Below are positions 1 to 8,754 of a DNA stretch of 33,338 nt, in pieces. Each line of letters begins with the position of its first letter. Position 1 is the stretch's first letter. Below the pieces are notes generated by a model, which saw only the letters and a program-made list of their open reading frames with translations, was not told where the DNA came from and ran no database searches. The translations under genes were made by a program, and so were the position numbers. The DNA is from Chitinophagales bacterium (lineage in GTDB: Bacteria > Bacteroidota > Bacteroidia > Chitinophagales > Chitinophagaceae), in the NCBI GenBank assembly GCA_015654495.1, contig JAATGW010000025.1:1-33338 (forward strand). Reading direction: 5' to 3'.

Positions 1-518
<518 letters not shown>

Positions 519-655
519 TTAACAATACTTATGCCGGGACAGGAGAATGTGCAATCTTGTCAGTTAGTTATTAGGGGTTTAGTACGCTTTAACCGGGGAG
601 CCTATGCCTGTTCCGCTCCAAACGGAAATTTATTTCCCGATGCCGGGCACTACAA

Positions 656-672
656 TGTGTCCAATTGACACA
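656..672. repeat. Inverted repeat upstream of dnaK, possible operator
   Basis: TGTGTC and GACACA form perfect 6-base arms around a 5-base centre, in the non-coding stretch between the 3' end of the YpdA-type gene and the dnaK start, about 170 bases before the dnaK ATG. A second imperfect repeat (TTCCG/CGGAA arms) lies at 611-627. The spacing is compatible with a dimeric regulator site, but no regulator is known to me for this motif. Apart from these repeats, 489-762 shows nothing recognisable. Functional meaning is inference only. Confidence 0.3.
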
Positions 673-762
673 AAAATTCGTTCGGAACTGACGTTGTTAC
701 CGGTAAGAATTTTACATTGATATGGCACCTGAAAGCCGACTGATCATATCATAATACCGCCC

Positions 763-1746
763 TTAGTTGTTTGCGGACTTGAAATGTTCAATAATCTTAT
801 CTGCATGAACCCGGGAATTTTCTATAAACCACTTATTGGTCTGCATTCCACCACAAACAACTCCGGCCAGATATAACCCCGGAATATTGGTTTCCATGGT
901 TTCCGGATTGTGGACGGGTGTTTTCATGTCATCTGCTCCAATCCCGATTCCGGTTTCTTTCAGGAATGGGAAATCAGGCAGATAGCCCGTCATGGCAAGT
1001 ACAAAATCATTTTCGAACTTAACTATTCCTTCCGGGGTTATAATCTCAACTTCAGTCTCACTGATTTCTTTCAACGAAGAGTTGAAAAATGCGGTTATAT
1101 CTTTATCGCGGATTCTGTTTACAATATCCGGGCGCACCCAGTATTTTACATTTTCCCCGATTAGATTTTCGCGTATCACCATTGTCACTTCCGCACCTTT
1201 ACGCCAGGTTTCCAAAGCTACATCCACAGCCGAATTTGCGGCACCTACCACAACTATTTTCTGACCAAAATAGTTATGGGGTTCTTTGTAATAATGATGC
1301 ACCTTGGCCAGATCTTCTCCCGGAACATTCATGAGATTCGGAATATCGTAAAAACCAGTTGCAATAATTACAGCGCGCGACTGATAATTATTCCGATCTG
1401 TCTCAGTAATAAAATCGTCTTTTTCCTTTTTAATTTTCAACACCTTTTCATAGAGTCTCGTCTTCAGTTTCCAATGCATTGCCACTCTCCTGTAATACTC
1501 CAGCGCTTCGCTTCTTGTAGGTTTGGGATTATGTGATATAAACGGAACCTCTCCTATTTCCAGCCTTTCTGAGGTGGAAAAGAAAGTCATATTTAACGGA
1601 TAATTAAATAAGGAATTCACCAGCGCTCCCTTCTCAATTATTTCATAACTGAGCGCATTTTTGTTGCAGGCAATTCCACAAGCCAGCCCGATGGGTCCAC
1701 CACCTACAATAACAACATCCCTGATTAGCATTTGGTCCATGAACAT
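763..1746 (-). CDS. ypdA: YpdA-type FAD/NAD(P)-dependent disulfide reductase (putative bacillithiol disulfide reductase)
   Basis: A 327-residue cytosolic flavoprotein of the thioredoxin-reductase-like superfamily. It has an FAD-binding Rossmann motif VVIVGGGPIGLACG near residues 11-24, a second dinucleotide motif VVVGAANSAVDVA near 164-176, and a C-terminal FAD-contact region with GLYLAGVVCGG. There is no CxxC redox pair between the two nucleotide domains, as in YpdA/Bdr and unlike TrxB. In the family YpdA reduces bacillithiol disulfide with NADPH, and bacillithiol occurs in Bacteroidota; that role is inferred here. Three in-frame ATGs lie at the start (1746, 1740, 1731); 1746 is given, but no ribosome-binding site separates them. 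An exact TAACTTTG box lies at 1777-1770, so the gene probably has its own promoter. It precedes dnaK on the same strand with a 274-base gap. Confidence 0.88.
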   Translation of the reverse strand: MFMDQMLIRDVVIVGGGPIGLACGIACNKNALSYEIIEKGALVNSLFNYPLNMTFFSTSERLEIGEVPFISHNPKPTRSEALEYYRRVAMHWKLKTRLYEKVLKIKKEKDDFITETDRNNYQSRAVIIATGFYDIPNLMNVPGEDLAKVHHYYKEPHNYFGQKIVVVGAANSAVDVALETWRKGAEVTMVIRENLIGENVKYWVRPDIVNRIRDKDITAFFNSSLKEISETEVEIITPEGIVKFENDFVLAMTGYLPDFPFLKETGIGIGADDMKTPVHNPETMETNIPGLYLAGVVCGGMQTNKWFIENSRVHADKIIEHFKSANN

Positions 1747-1769
1747 GTGTGTTAAAATAACGGTACAAT

Positions 1770-1777
1770 CAAAGTTA
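1770..1777 (-). promoter_or_regulatory. Candidate Bacteroidota -7 promoter box for the YpdA-type gene
   Basis: The minus strand reads TAACTTTG, an exact match to the Bacteroidota -7 consensus TAnnTTTG, about 24 bases before the first start codon. A -33 TTG box at the expected 19-21 base distance is not apparent, so this is a candidate only. Confidence 0.45.
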
Positions 1778-1864
1778 ACTCCGCAGGATCAATAGTATTT
1801 AATTCTTTGTTGCGGAAGATTTCGTTTAATCACAACCAGTTTTCAGGCACATTTGTCTGCTTCC

Positions 1865-1872
1865 TATCTTTG
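1865..1872 (+). promoter_or_regulatory. Candidate -7 promoter box for the DUF4403 gene
   Basis: TATCTTTG matches TAnnTTTG exactly and ends 10 bases before the ATG at 1883. If transcription starts about 5-7 bases after the box, the leader would be only a few bases long. A degenerate TTTTC lies about 20 bases upstream in place of the -33 box. Confidence 0.45.
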
Positions 1873-1882
1873 ACGCAATCAT

Positions 1883-3331
1883 ATGCAGTACCGTTTATAT
1901 TCCAGCCACCGGATCTTTTTTGGTTTTTTATTTTTAAGCAGCATGTTTTCCTGTTCAAAAAAAATCATTCCTGAAAAACCGCAGCTTAATATAAGTGTTG
2001 CTGCTCAGGATACACTTCCGGTTTCAGATATTGATATTCCGGTTCAGATTCCCCTTCAGCCATTGATTAAAATGGCAGAATCACAGATTGATCTTCAATA
2101 TACTTCTCCAGGCTGGCCAAATGATTTTGTAGTTGACAGTTGCTCCTCCAGGTATATGTACAGATTCCGGCGCGGGCCGGTAAAAATAAGTGGTTCGGTT
2201 ACTGATCTTAAGCTGGAATTCATGGGTTTTTATCAGATTGCCGGTTCACAGAGGCTTTGTGCGGGCGTTGGAAGTAATCAGGTGGCATTAACACCATGGT
2301 CGCCGCCCTGCACCTGCGGATTAAAAGAGGGTGAAAGAAAAGTTCAGGTAGGCTTCAACGTTGATATCAGGCTGAACAGCAATTACAGTGTGGACCCGCA
2401 TATCAAAAGTCTTCCACCTGTTCCGCTTGACAAATGCAATGTCTGTTTATGGAGCTCTGATATCACGACTACTATAATGGATCGGTTACTGGCACAAATG
2501 GAGGATGCGAGGAAGGCAATTGAAGACAGCATCAGGATCATGCAGCTACGCCCGAAATTCCAGCAACTGTGGGACAGCCTGAATGCAACTATTGCGCTTG
2601 CTGGTATTGGATACGTAAGAATAAATCCGGAAAAACTGCGGTTCAGCCGGTTCATTGTACAGAAAGATACACTGGTATTCTCGATGGGGATTTCTGCAAG
2701 ACCCATAGTTTCACAATACCGACCCGCCCCAGGGCCGCGCACCGTTATTCCGGACATCAGTGATTTTCAACTCCGGAAAGGATTTTCTCTGTTTCTTGAT
2801 GCTCACCTTGATTATGATTCGCTTAGCAAAATCCTTAATGAAAAAATGCATAAAAAAAGGATTGACCTAGATCAGGTGGGCAAGTATGTTATTGTAGAAA
2901 ATTGTCAGATCTATGGAGCTGATAAGGAAAAGCTGATCTTTAAACTGGATTTTTCAGGATCTGAATCCGGTACTTTTTATCTGACCGGCAAACCGGTTTA
3001 TGATGCCGTCAAAAAACAATTGTCAGTTTCCGATCTTGAATATGATATCCGTACAAAAGACATGCTTGTTAAAACCGCAAAATGGCTGTTTAACCGGAGA
3101 ATTCTCACCACATTGCAATCTTACACCCGTTTCGAACTTGCAGCGCACGAAAGCACACTGATCAGCCAGATAAACAGACAATCTCCCCGTGAACTCTATC
3201 CCGGTGTTTGGGTAAATGGCTCAGTAAATGCTGTGTCGTTGATAAGGATCCTTCCTTCGCGGGAAAAATTGCTGGTGAGATTCAGCAGCACAGGGAATAT
3301 GAGCCTGATCATTACCCGCTTAGACTTTTAA
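1883..3331 (+). CDS. DUF4403 family lipoprotein
   Basis: A 482-residue exported protein. The N-terminus has a hydrophobic stretch (about residues 11-23) ending in MFSC, a lipobox-like site that would make Cys24 the lipidated residue. The mature region opens with a DIDIPVQIPLQPLIKMAE segment and alternates beta-rich stretches with amphipathic helices, which I recognise as DUF4403, a family of unknown function common in Bacteroidota. A cysteine cluster is present at about residues 135-190 (SPPCTCG, DKCNVC), which could form disulfides in the periplasm. The start is fixed by the signal peptide and by a TATCTTTG box just upstream. The gene converges on the GtrA-like gene with only 5 bases between the stops. 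No enzymatic motif is seen and I assign no function. Confidence 0.75.
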   Translation: MQYRLYSSHRIFFGFLFLSSMFSCSKKIIPEKPQLNISVAAQDTLPVSDIDIPVQIPLQPLIKMAESQIDLQYTSPGWPNDFVVDSCSSRYMYRFRRGPVKISGSVTDLKLEFMGFYQIAGSQRLCAGVGSNQVALTPWSPPCTCGLKEGERKVQVGFNVDIRLNSNYSVDPHIKSLPPVPLDKCNVCLWSSDITTTIMDRLLAQMEDARKAIEDSIRIMQLRPKFQQLWDSLNATIALAGIGYVRINPEKLRFSRFIVQKDTLVFSMGISARPIVSQYRPAPGPRTVIPDISDFQLRKGFSLFLDAHLDYDSLSKILNEKMHKKRIDLDQVGKYVIVENCQIYGADKEKLIFKLDFSGSESGTFYLTGKPVYDAVKKQLSVSDLEYDIRTKDMLVKTAKWLFNRRILTTLQSYTRFELAAHESTLISQINRQSPRELYPGVWVNGSVNAVSLIRILPSREKLLVRFSSTGNMSLIITRLDF

Positions 3332-3336
3332 GCAAT

Positions 3337-3813
3337 TCAGATAGAACTCACTTTGAAAGTAAAAAACCGTTGTGAAGTATAGCTAAAGAACATGACGATG
3401 GCGGTTGTCATTATTTTAGCAACTGTTGGAAAAAGATGAAATTGTTCGATAAAAATCTTAAGGCAGATATAATTGAGAATAATGCAGATCAGAACAGTAA
3501 CAAAATAACGGAACAACTGAACCCGGCCCTTGATCGGTGAACCCTGAAAAACGATATTCCGCATCAGAAAAAAGCCAATAGGAAAGGTTACACAGAAAGC
3601 AAGAAAAAATGCCGCTATATAAGGTTTAACCGCAAAAGGACCGAAATGCTGTACCTGTTCACTAAAAATATAATGAAAGCTTATATAAAACATTAAAATG
3701 TCCAGAACAGTATTGCTGGCCCCACAGGCAGCATACCTGAAAGTCAGTTTATTCATTACCCTGCTAAAGGGCGGATAAAAAAAGTCAATGGTATTTTCAA
3801 TAATAGTTATCAT
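3337..3813 (-). CDS. GtrA-like family membrane protein
   Basis: A small integral membrane protein of the GtrA family, with four predicted helices in about 158 residues. The family pattern FRYAACGASNTVLDI opens helix 1, and a GFFLMRNIVF segment ends helix 2, a place where the family usually has N-x-x-W/F-x-F. GtrA proteins are thought to help move polyprenyl-linked sugars across the inner membrane for cell-surface polysaccharides; the actual substrate here is unknown. I chose the ATG at 3813 because the family begins shortly before the RYAACG segment and an AAGG lies about 9 bases before it. An in-frame ATG at 3849 would add 12 residues. An exact TAACTTTG box (3920-3913) lies upstream. No sugar-transferase neighbour is present. 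Confidence 0.8.
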   Translation of the reverse strand: MITIIENTIDFFYPPFSRVMNKLTFRYAACGASNTVLDILMFYISFHYIFSEQVQHFGPFAVKPYIAAFFLAFCVTFPIGFFLMRNIVFQGSPIKGRVQLFRYFVTVLICIILNYICLKIFIEQFHLFPTVAKIMTTAIVMFFSYTSQRFFTFKVSSI

Positions 3814-3912
3814 CCAGAACCTTAAACTGTTATTATCAAAAACGATCAAATGCGTAAATTATTGAATTGCATGACACGTGCTAAGGCTCAGCAATTGCAT
3901 TAATTGCGTTTG

Positions 3913-3920
3913 CAAAGTTA
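3913..3920 (-). promoter_or_regulatory. Candidate -7 promoter box for the GtrA-like gene
   Basis: The minus strand reads TAACTTTG, matching TAnnTTTG exactly, roughly 100 bases before the chosen start and inside the 146-base gap after the phosphodiesterase gene. No clear -33 box is seen. Confidence 0.4.
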
Positions 3921-3995
3921 ATTCTTCAGAGGAATAGAAGTTCAGCGATGAGAAGCTTTAACGTTCCTGTGGATGCGCCAAATTATAAAACTTTT

Positions 3996-4895
3996 CTAAT
4001 TTTTCAAAGCCCGGTCAGGGTAATCGGTTATGATGCCGTCAACCCCCATTGATCTGAGCCGGACTATTTCAGCTGAATCATTGACCGTCCAGGGTATGAG
4101 TTTCATCTTTTTATCCCGGCAAAAACTGAGAAGGGATGGATTTACAAGGTGATATTCGGGGCTGTAAATTGAAGGAGTAAATCCCAGATCAGTCAATTTA
4201 GTCTGGTGATTCGGATTGCTGAGTCCCTCTACCAATAATGCGGTAGCTATCCCCGGAAATGAGTTATGCACTACGCGGAGTGTTCTTGGATCAAAAGACT
4301 GAATTATAACCCGCCCTGCGATTCCTTTCCTGTTTATGACATCCATAAGCAAGGAAGTAAATTCATCCGGGGCAGGATGGAAAACATTATCAGTTGAAGG
4401 TTGACATTTTGTTTCAATATTATAGTAAACCGGCCTGAGTTTATGTTGTTTAATATAGTTTTCAACGCTATCAATAACATCTGAAAGCAGCGGTTTATGC
4501 AGCTTTAGCTTTTGTTGTTCCGGAAACCGTTTATGAAACATTGACCCGACATCCCATTTTTCTATGTCCGCATAGTTCATTTCATAAATGTTAAAAGACT
4601 TTTCATTACCAATGCCAGGAACAGTGCCGTCCGGAGCAGTAGCAAGTTCATGACTCATAAACGGCTCATGCGAAAGGATAACTTTTTTGTCCTTTGTAAC
4701 TACAGCATCCATCTCGAGTGTCGTCACTCCGATCTGCAAGGCCCTGATCATTGCTGGAATTGTATTTTCAGGCATCAGTCCTCTGCATCCGCGGTGACCC
4801 TGTATGTCGAATTTCTCTGGCAATTGTGCATTATCGGCCGATCTCATAGAACAGGAAAATAGTACAGAAAAAAGCAAAAACCTCAGGTGCTTCAT
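3996..4895 (-). CDS. Glycerophosphodiester phosphodiesterase, lipoprotein
   Basis: A 299-residue exported enzyme of the GDPD family (TIM barrel). It hydrolyses glycerophosphodiesters to glycerol-3-phosphate and an alcohol. The hydrophobic N-terminus ends with LFSC at residues 12-15, a plausible lipobox, so the protein is probably anchored at the cell envelope. Catalytic and metal-binding motifs are all visible: GHRGCRGLMPENT (His34, Arg35), TLEMDAVV, and LSHEP with the second catalytic His. The C-terminal barrel strands show IQSFDPRTL, IPWTVND and GVDGIITDYPD. It ends in TAG, which matters for the amber codon discussed at 22419. It is divergent from argS, with start regions close together, so the two promoters must overlap. 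The length is normal for secreted family members. Confidence 0.92.
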   Translation of the reverse strand: MKHLRFLLFSVLFSCSMRSADNAQLPEKFDIQGHRGCRGLMPENTIPAMIRALQIGVTTLEMDAVVTKDKKVILSHEPFMSHELATAPDGTVPGIGNEKSFNIYEMNYADIEKWDVGSMFHKRFPEQQKLKLHKPLLSDVIDSVENYIKQHKLRPVYYNIETKCQPSTDNVFHPAPDEFTSLLMDVINRKGIAGRVIIQSFDPRTLRVVHNSFPGIATALLVEGLSNPNHQTKLTDLGFTPSIYSPEYHLVNPSLLSFCRDKKMKLIPWTVNDSAEIVRLRSMGVDGIITDYPDRALKN

Positions 4896-4926
4896 CAGGA
4901 ACAGTTTTCATGAAATTAGCGAATCG

Positions 4927-4934
4927 TACATTTG
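4927..4934 (+). promoter_or_regulatory. Candidate -7 promoter box deciding the argS start
   Basis: TACATTTG matches TAnnTTTG exactly. Transcription from it would begin near 4939-4941, downstream of the upstream in-frame ATG at 4910 but before the ATG at 4955. This supports 4955 as the argS start. The -33 region shows only TTTT. Confidence 0.5.
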
Positions 4935-4954
4935 CAGCCATATTAGAAAAAATC

Positions 4955-6733
4955 ATGATCGTATCTCAGGTAAAAGAAAAGGTTGCAGCGGCTTTGGAAC
5001 AGCTGTTTAATCAACCCTTCACCGAAAAAGATTTCCAGGTAAATCAGACAAAACCGGAATTTGAAGGAGATTATACAGTGGTGCTTTTCTCCCTGGTTAA
5101 ATCTTTGAAATTGTCTCCTGATCAACTGGGCAACTCGCTGGGGAATCAACTGCTGAAAAATCACCCGGATTTATTTACAGGATTCAATATCATCAAAGGT
5201 TTCCTCAACCTTTCGATAAAAGACGAATTCTGGTTTAGTCTGCTTGAAGAAAATTTTGCTAATAACAGCTTTGGAAAAGCAACTGCCACAGGAATAAAGG
5301 TGATGGTAGAATACAGTTCTCCCAACACAAATAAGCCATTGCACCTCGGTCATCTCCGTAATAATTTTCTGGGATGGAGCATAGCCGAAATCTTAAAAGC
5401 AAATGGAAATGAAGTGATCAAGACATGCGTGGTAAATGATCGCGGTATTCATATATGCAAGAGTATGCTTGCATGGAAACTTTTTTCAAACGGAGCAACA
5501 CCACAAACAACAAATCAGAAAGGTGATCATTTTGTAGGTGATTACTATGTGAAATTTAATGATGCCTACAAAAAAGAAGTTGAAGATTTAATCAGTGCGG
5601 GACAGAGCAAAGAAGATGCTGAAAGAAATTCGCCCATTATGCAGCAAACGCAGGAGATGCTGAAAAAATGGGAGGCCGGAGATCCGGAAACCATGGAACT
5701 CTGGCGTACAATGAATCAATGGGTATATGCAGGATTTGATGAAACCTATAAAAGAATCGGATCTGATTTTGACAGGATATATTATGAAAGCCAGACCTAC
5801 CTGCTTGGCCGCGATACAGTGCAGGAAGGATTAAAGAAGGGCATTTTCTTCAGAAAAGAGGATGGCAGCGTCTGGATTGACCTTACTGCAGATGGACTGG
5901 ACGAAAAACTGGTGTTGAGGAAAGATGGAACTTCTGTTTATATCACACAGGATATCGGGCTTGCACAGGATAAATACAGGGAATACGGTATTGATAAAAG
6001 TATTTATGTTATCGGTGATGAGCAGAACTATCACATGAAAGTACTGAAGCTGATCTGTCAGAAAATCGGGTTACCCTATGCTGATTCTATTTACCATTTA
6101 TCCTATGGTATGGTTGAACTGCCGACAGGAAAAATGAAAAGCAGAGAAGGAACAGTTGTTGATGCTGATGATATTGTAGATGAAATGAACGCAATTGCAG
6201 CCCGGCATACAGCCGAGCTCGGCAAAGTTCAGGATTTCGCACCCGAATCTCTGAAAGAGCTTTATGATACCATTGGCCTTGGTGCGCTGAAATTTTTTCT
6301 ATTAAGAGTTGAACCAAAAAAGAAAATGGTTTTTAATCCGGAAGAATCTGTGGACTTTCACGGCTTTACCGGTCCGTTCATTCAGTATACACACGCAAGA
6401 ATAAAATCAATACTTCGTAAAGAGAGCATCAATTCCAGCTATAAAAATTATGACGGAAACGGGTTGCTTCCCCTGGAAAAATCGCTTCTTATTTCACTTG
6501 AGCAATATGGCGACATTTTACAGCAGTCTGCAACTGAACTGAACCCTTCTGTCATTGCGATATTCGCATTCAACCTTGCAAAAACTTTTAATTCCTTTTA
6601 TGCGGAACATTCGGTGATGCAGGCAGAAACCGAATCAAAAAAGCAACTTCGGCTACGCATTGCTGCTATGACGGCAATCGTTCTTTCATCATCTATGCGG
6701 TTATTGGGGATAAGGGTTCCGGAGAGAATGTGA
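4955..6733 (+). CDS. argS: Arginine--tRNA ligase
   Basis: Class I aminoacyl-tRNA synthetase that charges tRNA-Arg with arginine in the cytosol. From the ATG at 4955 it is 592 residues, close to the usual family length. The N-terminal ArgRS additional domain is followed by the Rossmann catalytic core with SSPNTNKPLHLGHLRNN, which contains the HIGH-equivalent HLGH. A KMSKS-equivalent KMKSREG is near the end of the core, and the alpha-helical anticodon-binding domain follows, ending in a typical LLGIRVPERM. An upstream in-frame ATG at 4910 would add 15 residues that fit the family poorly and would precede the likely transcription start. Immediately after the stop lies a heptad repeat array (6735-6790). 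Essential housekeeping gene; no defect seen. Confidence 0.97.
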   Translation: MIVSQVKEKVAAALEQLFNQPFTEKDFQVNQTKPEFEGDYTVVLFSLVKSLKLSPDQLGNSLGNQLLKNHPDLFTGFNIIKGFLNLSIKDEFWFSLLEENFANNSFGKATATGIKVMVEYSSPNTNKPLHLGHLRNNFLGWSIAEILKANGNEVIKTCVVNDRGIHICKSMLAWKLFSNGATPQTTNQKGDHFVGDYYVKFNDAYKKEVEDLISAGQSKEDAERNSPIMQQTQEMLKKWEAGDPETMELWRTMNQWVYAGFDETYKRIGSDFDRIYYESQTYLLGRDTVQEGLKKGIFFRKEDGSVWIDLTADGLDEKLVLRKDGTSVYITQDIGLAQDKYREYGIDKSIYVIGDEQNYHMKVLKLICQKIGLPYADSIYHLSYGMVELPTGKMKSREGTVVDADDIVDEMNAIAARHTAELGKVQDFAPESLKELYDTIGLGALKFFLLRVEPKKKMVFNPEESVDFHGFTGPFIQYTHARIKSILRKESINSSYKNYDGNGLLPLEKSLLISLEQYGDILQQSATELNPSVIAIFAFNLAKTFNSFYAEHSVMQAETESKKQLRLRIAAMTAIVLSSSMRLLGIRVPERM

Positions 6734-6734
6734 A

Positions 6735-6769
6735 GGAAGTACGAAGTACGAGGGACGAAGTGGGAAGTA
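6735..6769. repeat. Purine-rich heptad array, CGAAGTA-like family (5 units)
   Basis: Five consecutive 7-base units begin one base after the argS stop region. Units one, two and five read GGAAGTA, CGAAGTA and GGAAGTA; the third and fourth are degenerate. The array runs straight into a GTTNAAC array at 6770 without losing the 7-base register. The strand is almost entirely purine apart from T and C at fixed positions. Non-coding. Confidence 0.7.
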
Positions 6770-6790
6770 GTTCAACGTTGAACGTTAAAC
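6770..6790. repeat. GTTNAAC heptad array, site A (3 units)
   Basis: Three perfect GTTNAAC units with N = C, G, A. The first two form a perfect 14-base palindrome (6770-6783). The array is phased with the purine-rich heptads before it. It lies between argS and the hydrolase gene, both on the plus strand, and ends 22 bases before the hydrolase ATG. It contributes a TTG 20 bases upstream of TACATTAG (6801-6808), which resembles a -33/-7 pair. Confidence 0.8.
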
Positions 6791-6812
6791 ATGTTTTTAG
6801 TACATTAGCTTT

Positions 6813-7712
6813 ATGAAACGTTTTTTGTTTGCCGCAATACTATTCATGACTCATTTCAGATTGAGCGCACAACAACAGAAAATTATCCTTTATGATGATC
6901 AGACTGTTGCTAATATCGGAGGGTCTGCAAAAATCCAGGAACCACCCTACCTGATGGTTTTCCCTTCCCCTGTCGCAGGATCAAAAAAATCAATCCTGAT
7001 CTGCCCCGGAGGCGGATATACCGCCCTGGCAAAAGATCACGAAGGGCTTGATGTTGCTGCATTCTTTAATTCAAAAGGCTACCATGCCTTTGTGCTTATG
7101 TACCGTTTAAATGATTTCCAGCAGACCGGAAGCAAATTTCCTGCGCAGCTCAATGATGTTACAAGGGCAATGCAGATCATACGTTCACGCGCAACCGAAT
7201 TTGGAATCGATCCCGCCGGAACAGGTGTGATCGGATTTTCAGCGGGCGGACATCTGGCCTCCATGGCGGCTACCATGTTCTCAAAAGGTGACCCTTCTTC
7301 AAAGAATATTCTTGAGCGGCAGAACACCCGGCCTGCGTTTGCTATACTTGTTTATCCTGTAATTGCGCTGAACGACAGTTTTACCCATAAGGGCAGTGCA
7401 GAAATGCTTACAGGAAAAAATTCATCTGCTTCTTTCAGAGATTCACTGAGTACACAAAACAGGGTTACTGCAGAAACTCCTCCAACCTTTCTTATCTACG
7501 GAAATGACGATAAAGCGGTACCACCGGAAAACGGGATTGTATTTTACCAGGCATTGAGAAAATATAATATTCCCGCAAGCTTGCACATATATCCGCATGG
7601 TGGTCATGGGTTCGGGCTGGCCCCGAAAGATCCTGTTTTAAATACCTGGCCTGAATTAGCTATAAGCTGGATTGAAGAAGTCGGACGTTCAACGTCGAAC
7701 GTTAAACCTTAA
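6813..7712 (+). CDS. Secreted alpha/beta hydrolase (BD-FAE/acetyl-xylan esterase-like)
   Basis: A 299-residue exported serine hydrolase. Residues 1-19 form a signal peptide ending near LSAQ. The alpha/beta-hydrolase fold is marked by an oxyanion-hole strand ILICPGGGY (61-69), the nucleophile elbow GFSAGGH with Ser143, an acid in YGNDDKAVP (Asp232 or Asp233) and the catalytic His265 in HGGHGFG. This arrangement is typical of esterases of the Aes/acetyl-xylan-esterase type that deacetylate polysaccharides; the substrate cannot be read from sequence. The last eight residues (about 292-299) and the stop are encoded by a GTTNAAC heptad array, so the native C-terminus was probably rewritten by the repeat. 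The gene converges on the TPR gene with 2 bases between stops. Confidence 0.85.
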   Translation: MKRFLFAAILFMTHFRLSAQQQKIILYDDQTVANIGGSAKIQEPPYLMVFPSPVAGSKKSILICPGGGYTALAKDHEGLDVAAFFNSKGYHAFVLMYRLNDFQQTGSKFPAQLNDVTRAMQIIRSRATEFGIDPAGTGVIGFSAGGHLASMAATMFSKGDPSSKNILERQNTRPAFAILVYPVIALNDSFTHKGSAEMLTGKNSSASFRDSLSTQNRVTAETPPTFLIYGNDDKAVPPENGIVFYQALRKYNIPASLHIYPHGGHGFGLAPKDPVLNTWPELAISWIEEVGRSTSNVKP

Positions 7713-7714
7713 AC
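7687..7714. repeat. GTTNAAC heptad array, site B (4 units)
   Basis: Four 7-base units, the second with GTC and the fourth with CTT in place of GTT. The array supplies the last codons and the TAA stop (7710-7712) of the hydrolase and fills the gap to the stop of the convergent TPR gene at 7715. An inverted repeat with ACGTTC/GAACGT arms spans 7685-7702. Confidence 0.75.
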
Positions 7715-8734
7715 TTAAAATTTAACCTCAGTCCTATGACTTTTAAGAGATGGGTCCATTGCAATTGCGCGATCGCATAAAGCAGTTCCTTTACTTATAT
7801 CACCTTTTTTCTGGTAAGCCATACCTATCATATAAAGTGATCTTGAATTCTCTTTATCATACTTCAGTATCGTATCCCAGTGATCAATGGCCAGCTGGTA
7901 TTTCCCAAGCCGGTAATAAGTGTCAGCGACATTATAAAGCAAATCGAGATCTGCAGGTCTTGCTTCAAGTAATTTCACCAGCACATTTATTCCCTTATCA
8001 GGCATTCCGCCGGCAATATAGGAATTAGATAAATTTTCCATGAACACCGCGTCAGCTTTATGTCCTCTTTCTAAAGCAAGCTCATAGTATTCAATGGCTT
8101 TCTTTTCATCAGGTATAGATGAATAAGCCATGGCCAGTTCCACAACCCAGTTTGTTTTTGTTGAATCGAGAGCCACTGCCTCCAGGTAATACCTAACAGC
8201 AAATTTATAATTACTCATTTCTACAAAAGCCCTGGCAAACAGGAAAGGAATTTCTGCGCGCGTTGGCTCTTCCTTATAGGCAGCATCCAGATAACGGAAT
8301 GCGAGTCCGAAATTTTCTTTCTCATAATAGCTCTTTCCTACAATATAATTGATGAGGCGCCCGCGATTTGACGCCAGCATTTTCAAACCGTATTGAATGG
8401 CATCATCCCATTTCCTGGTTGCGAAACTTAGTGTTGTAAGTTGATCAAGAGCGATTGTGTCTGATGGAACAGCTTCGATTACCTTTTTAAAGGCCTGTCT
8501 GGCAATTTCTGCCTGCCTGATTTCGACAGCAGCAAGCCCGAGTTCGCGATGTGCATCAATATTTGAAGGATTTTCAGCAGCCGCTGTTTGAAAATATTCG
8601 AATGCCGGTTTGTACCTTTTTGCGTTTTTTTCGCGTAATCCCTTCTGGAAATTATCGGCCACTCCGGCAGAATCCTGGCTTTTAGTACATAATGTAATGG
8701 TAAACAATATAGTTAGGAGAAATGTGGTTTTCAT
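7715..8734 (-). CDS. Exported tetratricopeptide-repeat protein
   Basis: A 339-residue protein with a signal peptide (about residues 1-19, ending near CTKSQ) followed almost entirely by TPR units. Helix-turn-helix repeats can be followed by recurring patterns such as YFQTAAAENPSNIDAHRELG, AFKKVIEAVPSDTIALDQL, YYLEAVALDSTKTNWVVELA and HWDTILKYDKENSRSLYMIG, about seven to eight repeats in all. TPR solenoids bind partner proteins; no enzymatic domain is seen. It lies 20 bases downstream of glgB on the same strand and could be co-transcribed with it, though a functional link to glycogen is not demonstrated. Its start codon is the only ATG before the signal peptide. Confidence 0.85.
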   Translation of the reverse strand: MKTTFLLTILFTITLCTKSQDSAGVADNFQKGLREKNAKRYKPAFEYFQTAAAENPSNIDAHRELGLAAVEIRQAEIARQAFKKVIEAVPSDTIALDQLTTLSFATRKWDDAIQYGLKMLASNRGRLINYIVGKSYYEKENFGLAFRYLDAAYKEEPTRAEIPFLFARAFVEMSNYKFAVRYYLEAVALDSTKTNWVVELAMAYSSIPDEKKAIEYYELALERGHKADAVFMENLSNSYIAGGMPDKGINVLVKLLEARPADLDLLYNVADTYYRLGKYQLAIDHWDTILKYDKENSRSLYMIGMAYQKKGDISKGTALCDRAIAMDPSLKSHRTEVKF

Positions 8735-8754
8735 GTGGAGAGGGAATTTTGGGG

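Noticed and set aside
3957-3963. Sixth GTTNAAC-like site in the gap before the GtrA-like gene
   Set aside because: Only one degenerate unit (TTTAACG) is present; without tandem units it is not distinguishable from chance.
4910-4954. Upstream ATG at 4910 as the argS start
   Set aside because: A TAnnTTTG promoter box at 4927-4934 lies inside the extra segment, and the 15 added residues do not resemble ArgRS N-termini.
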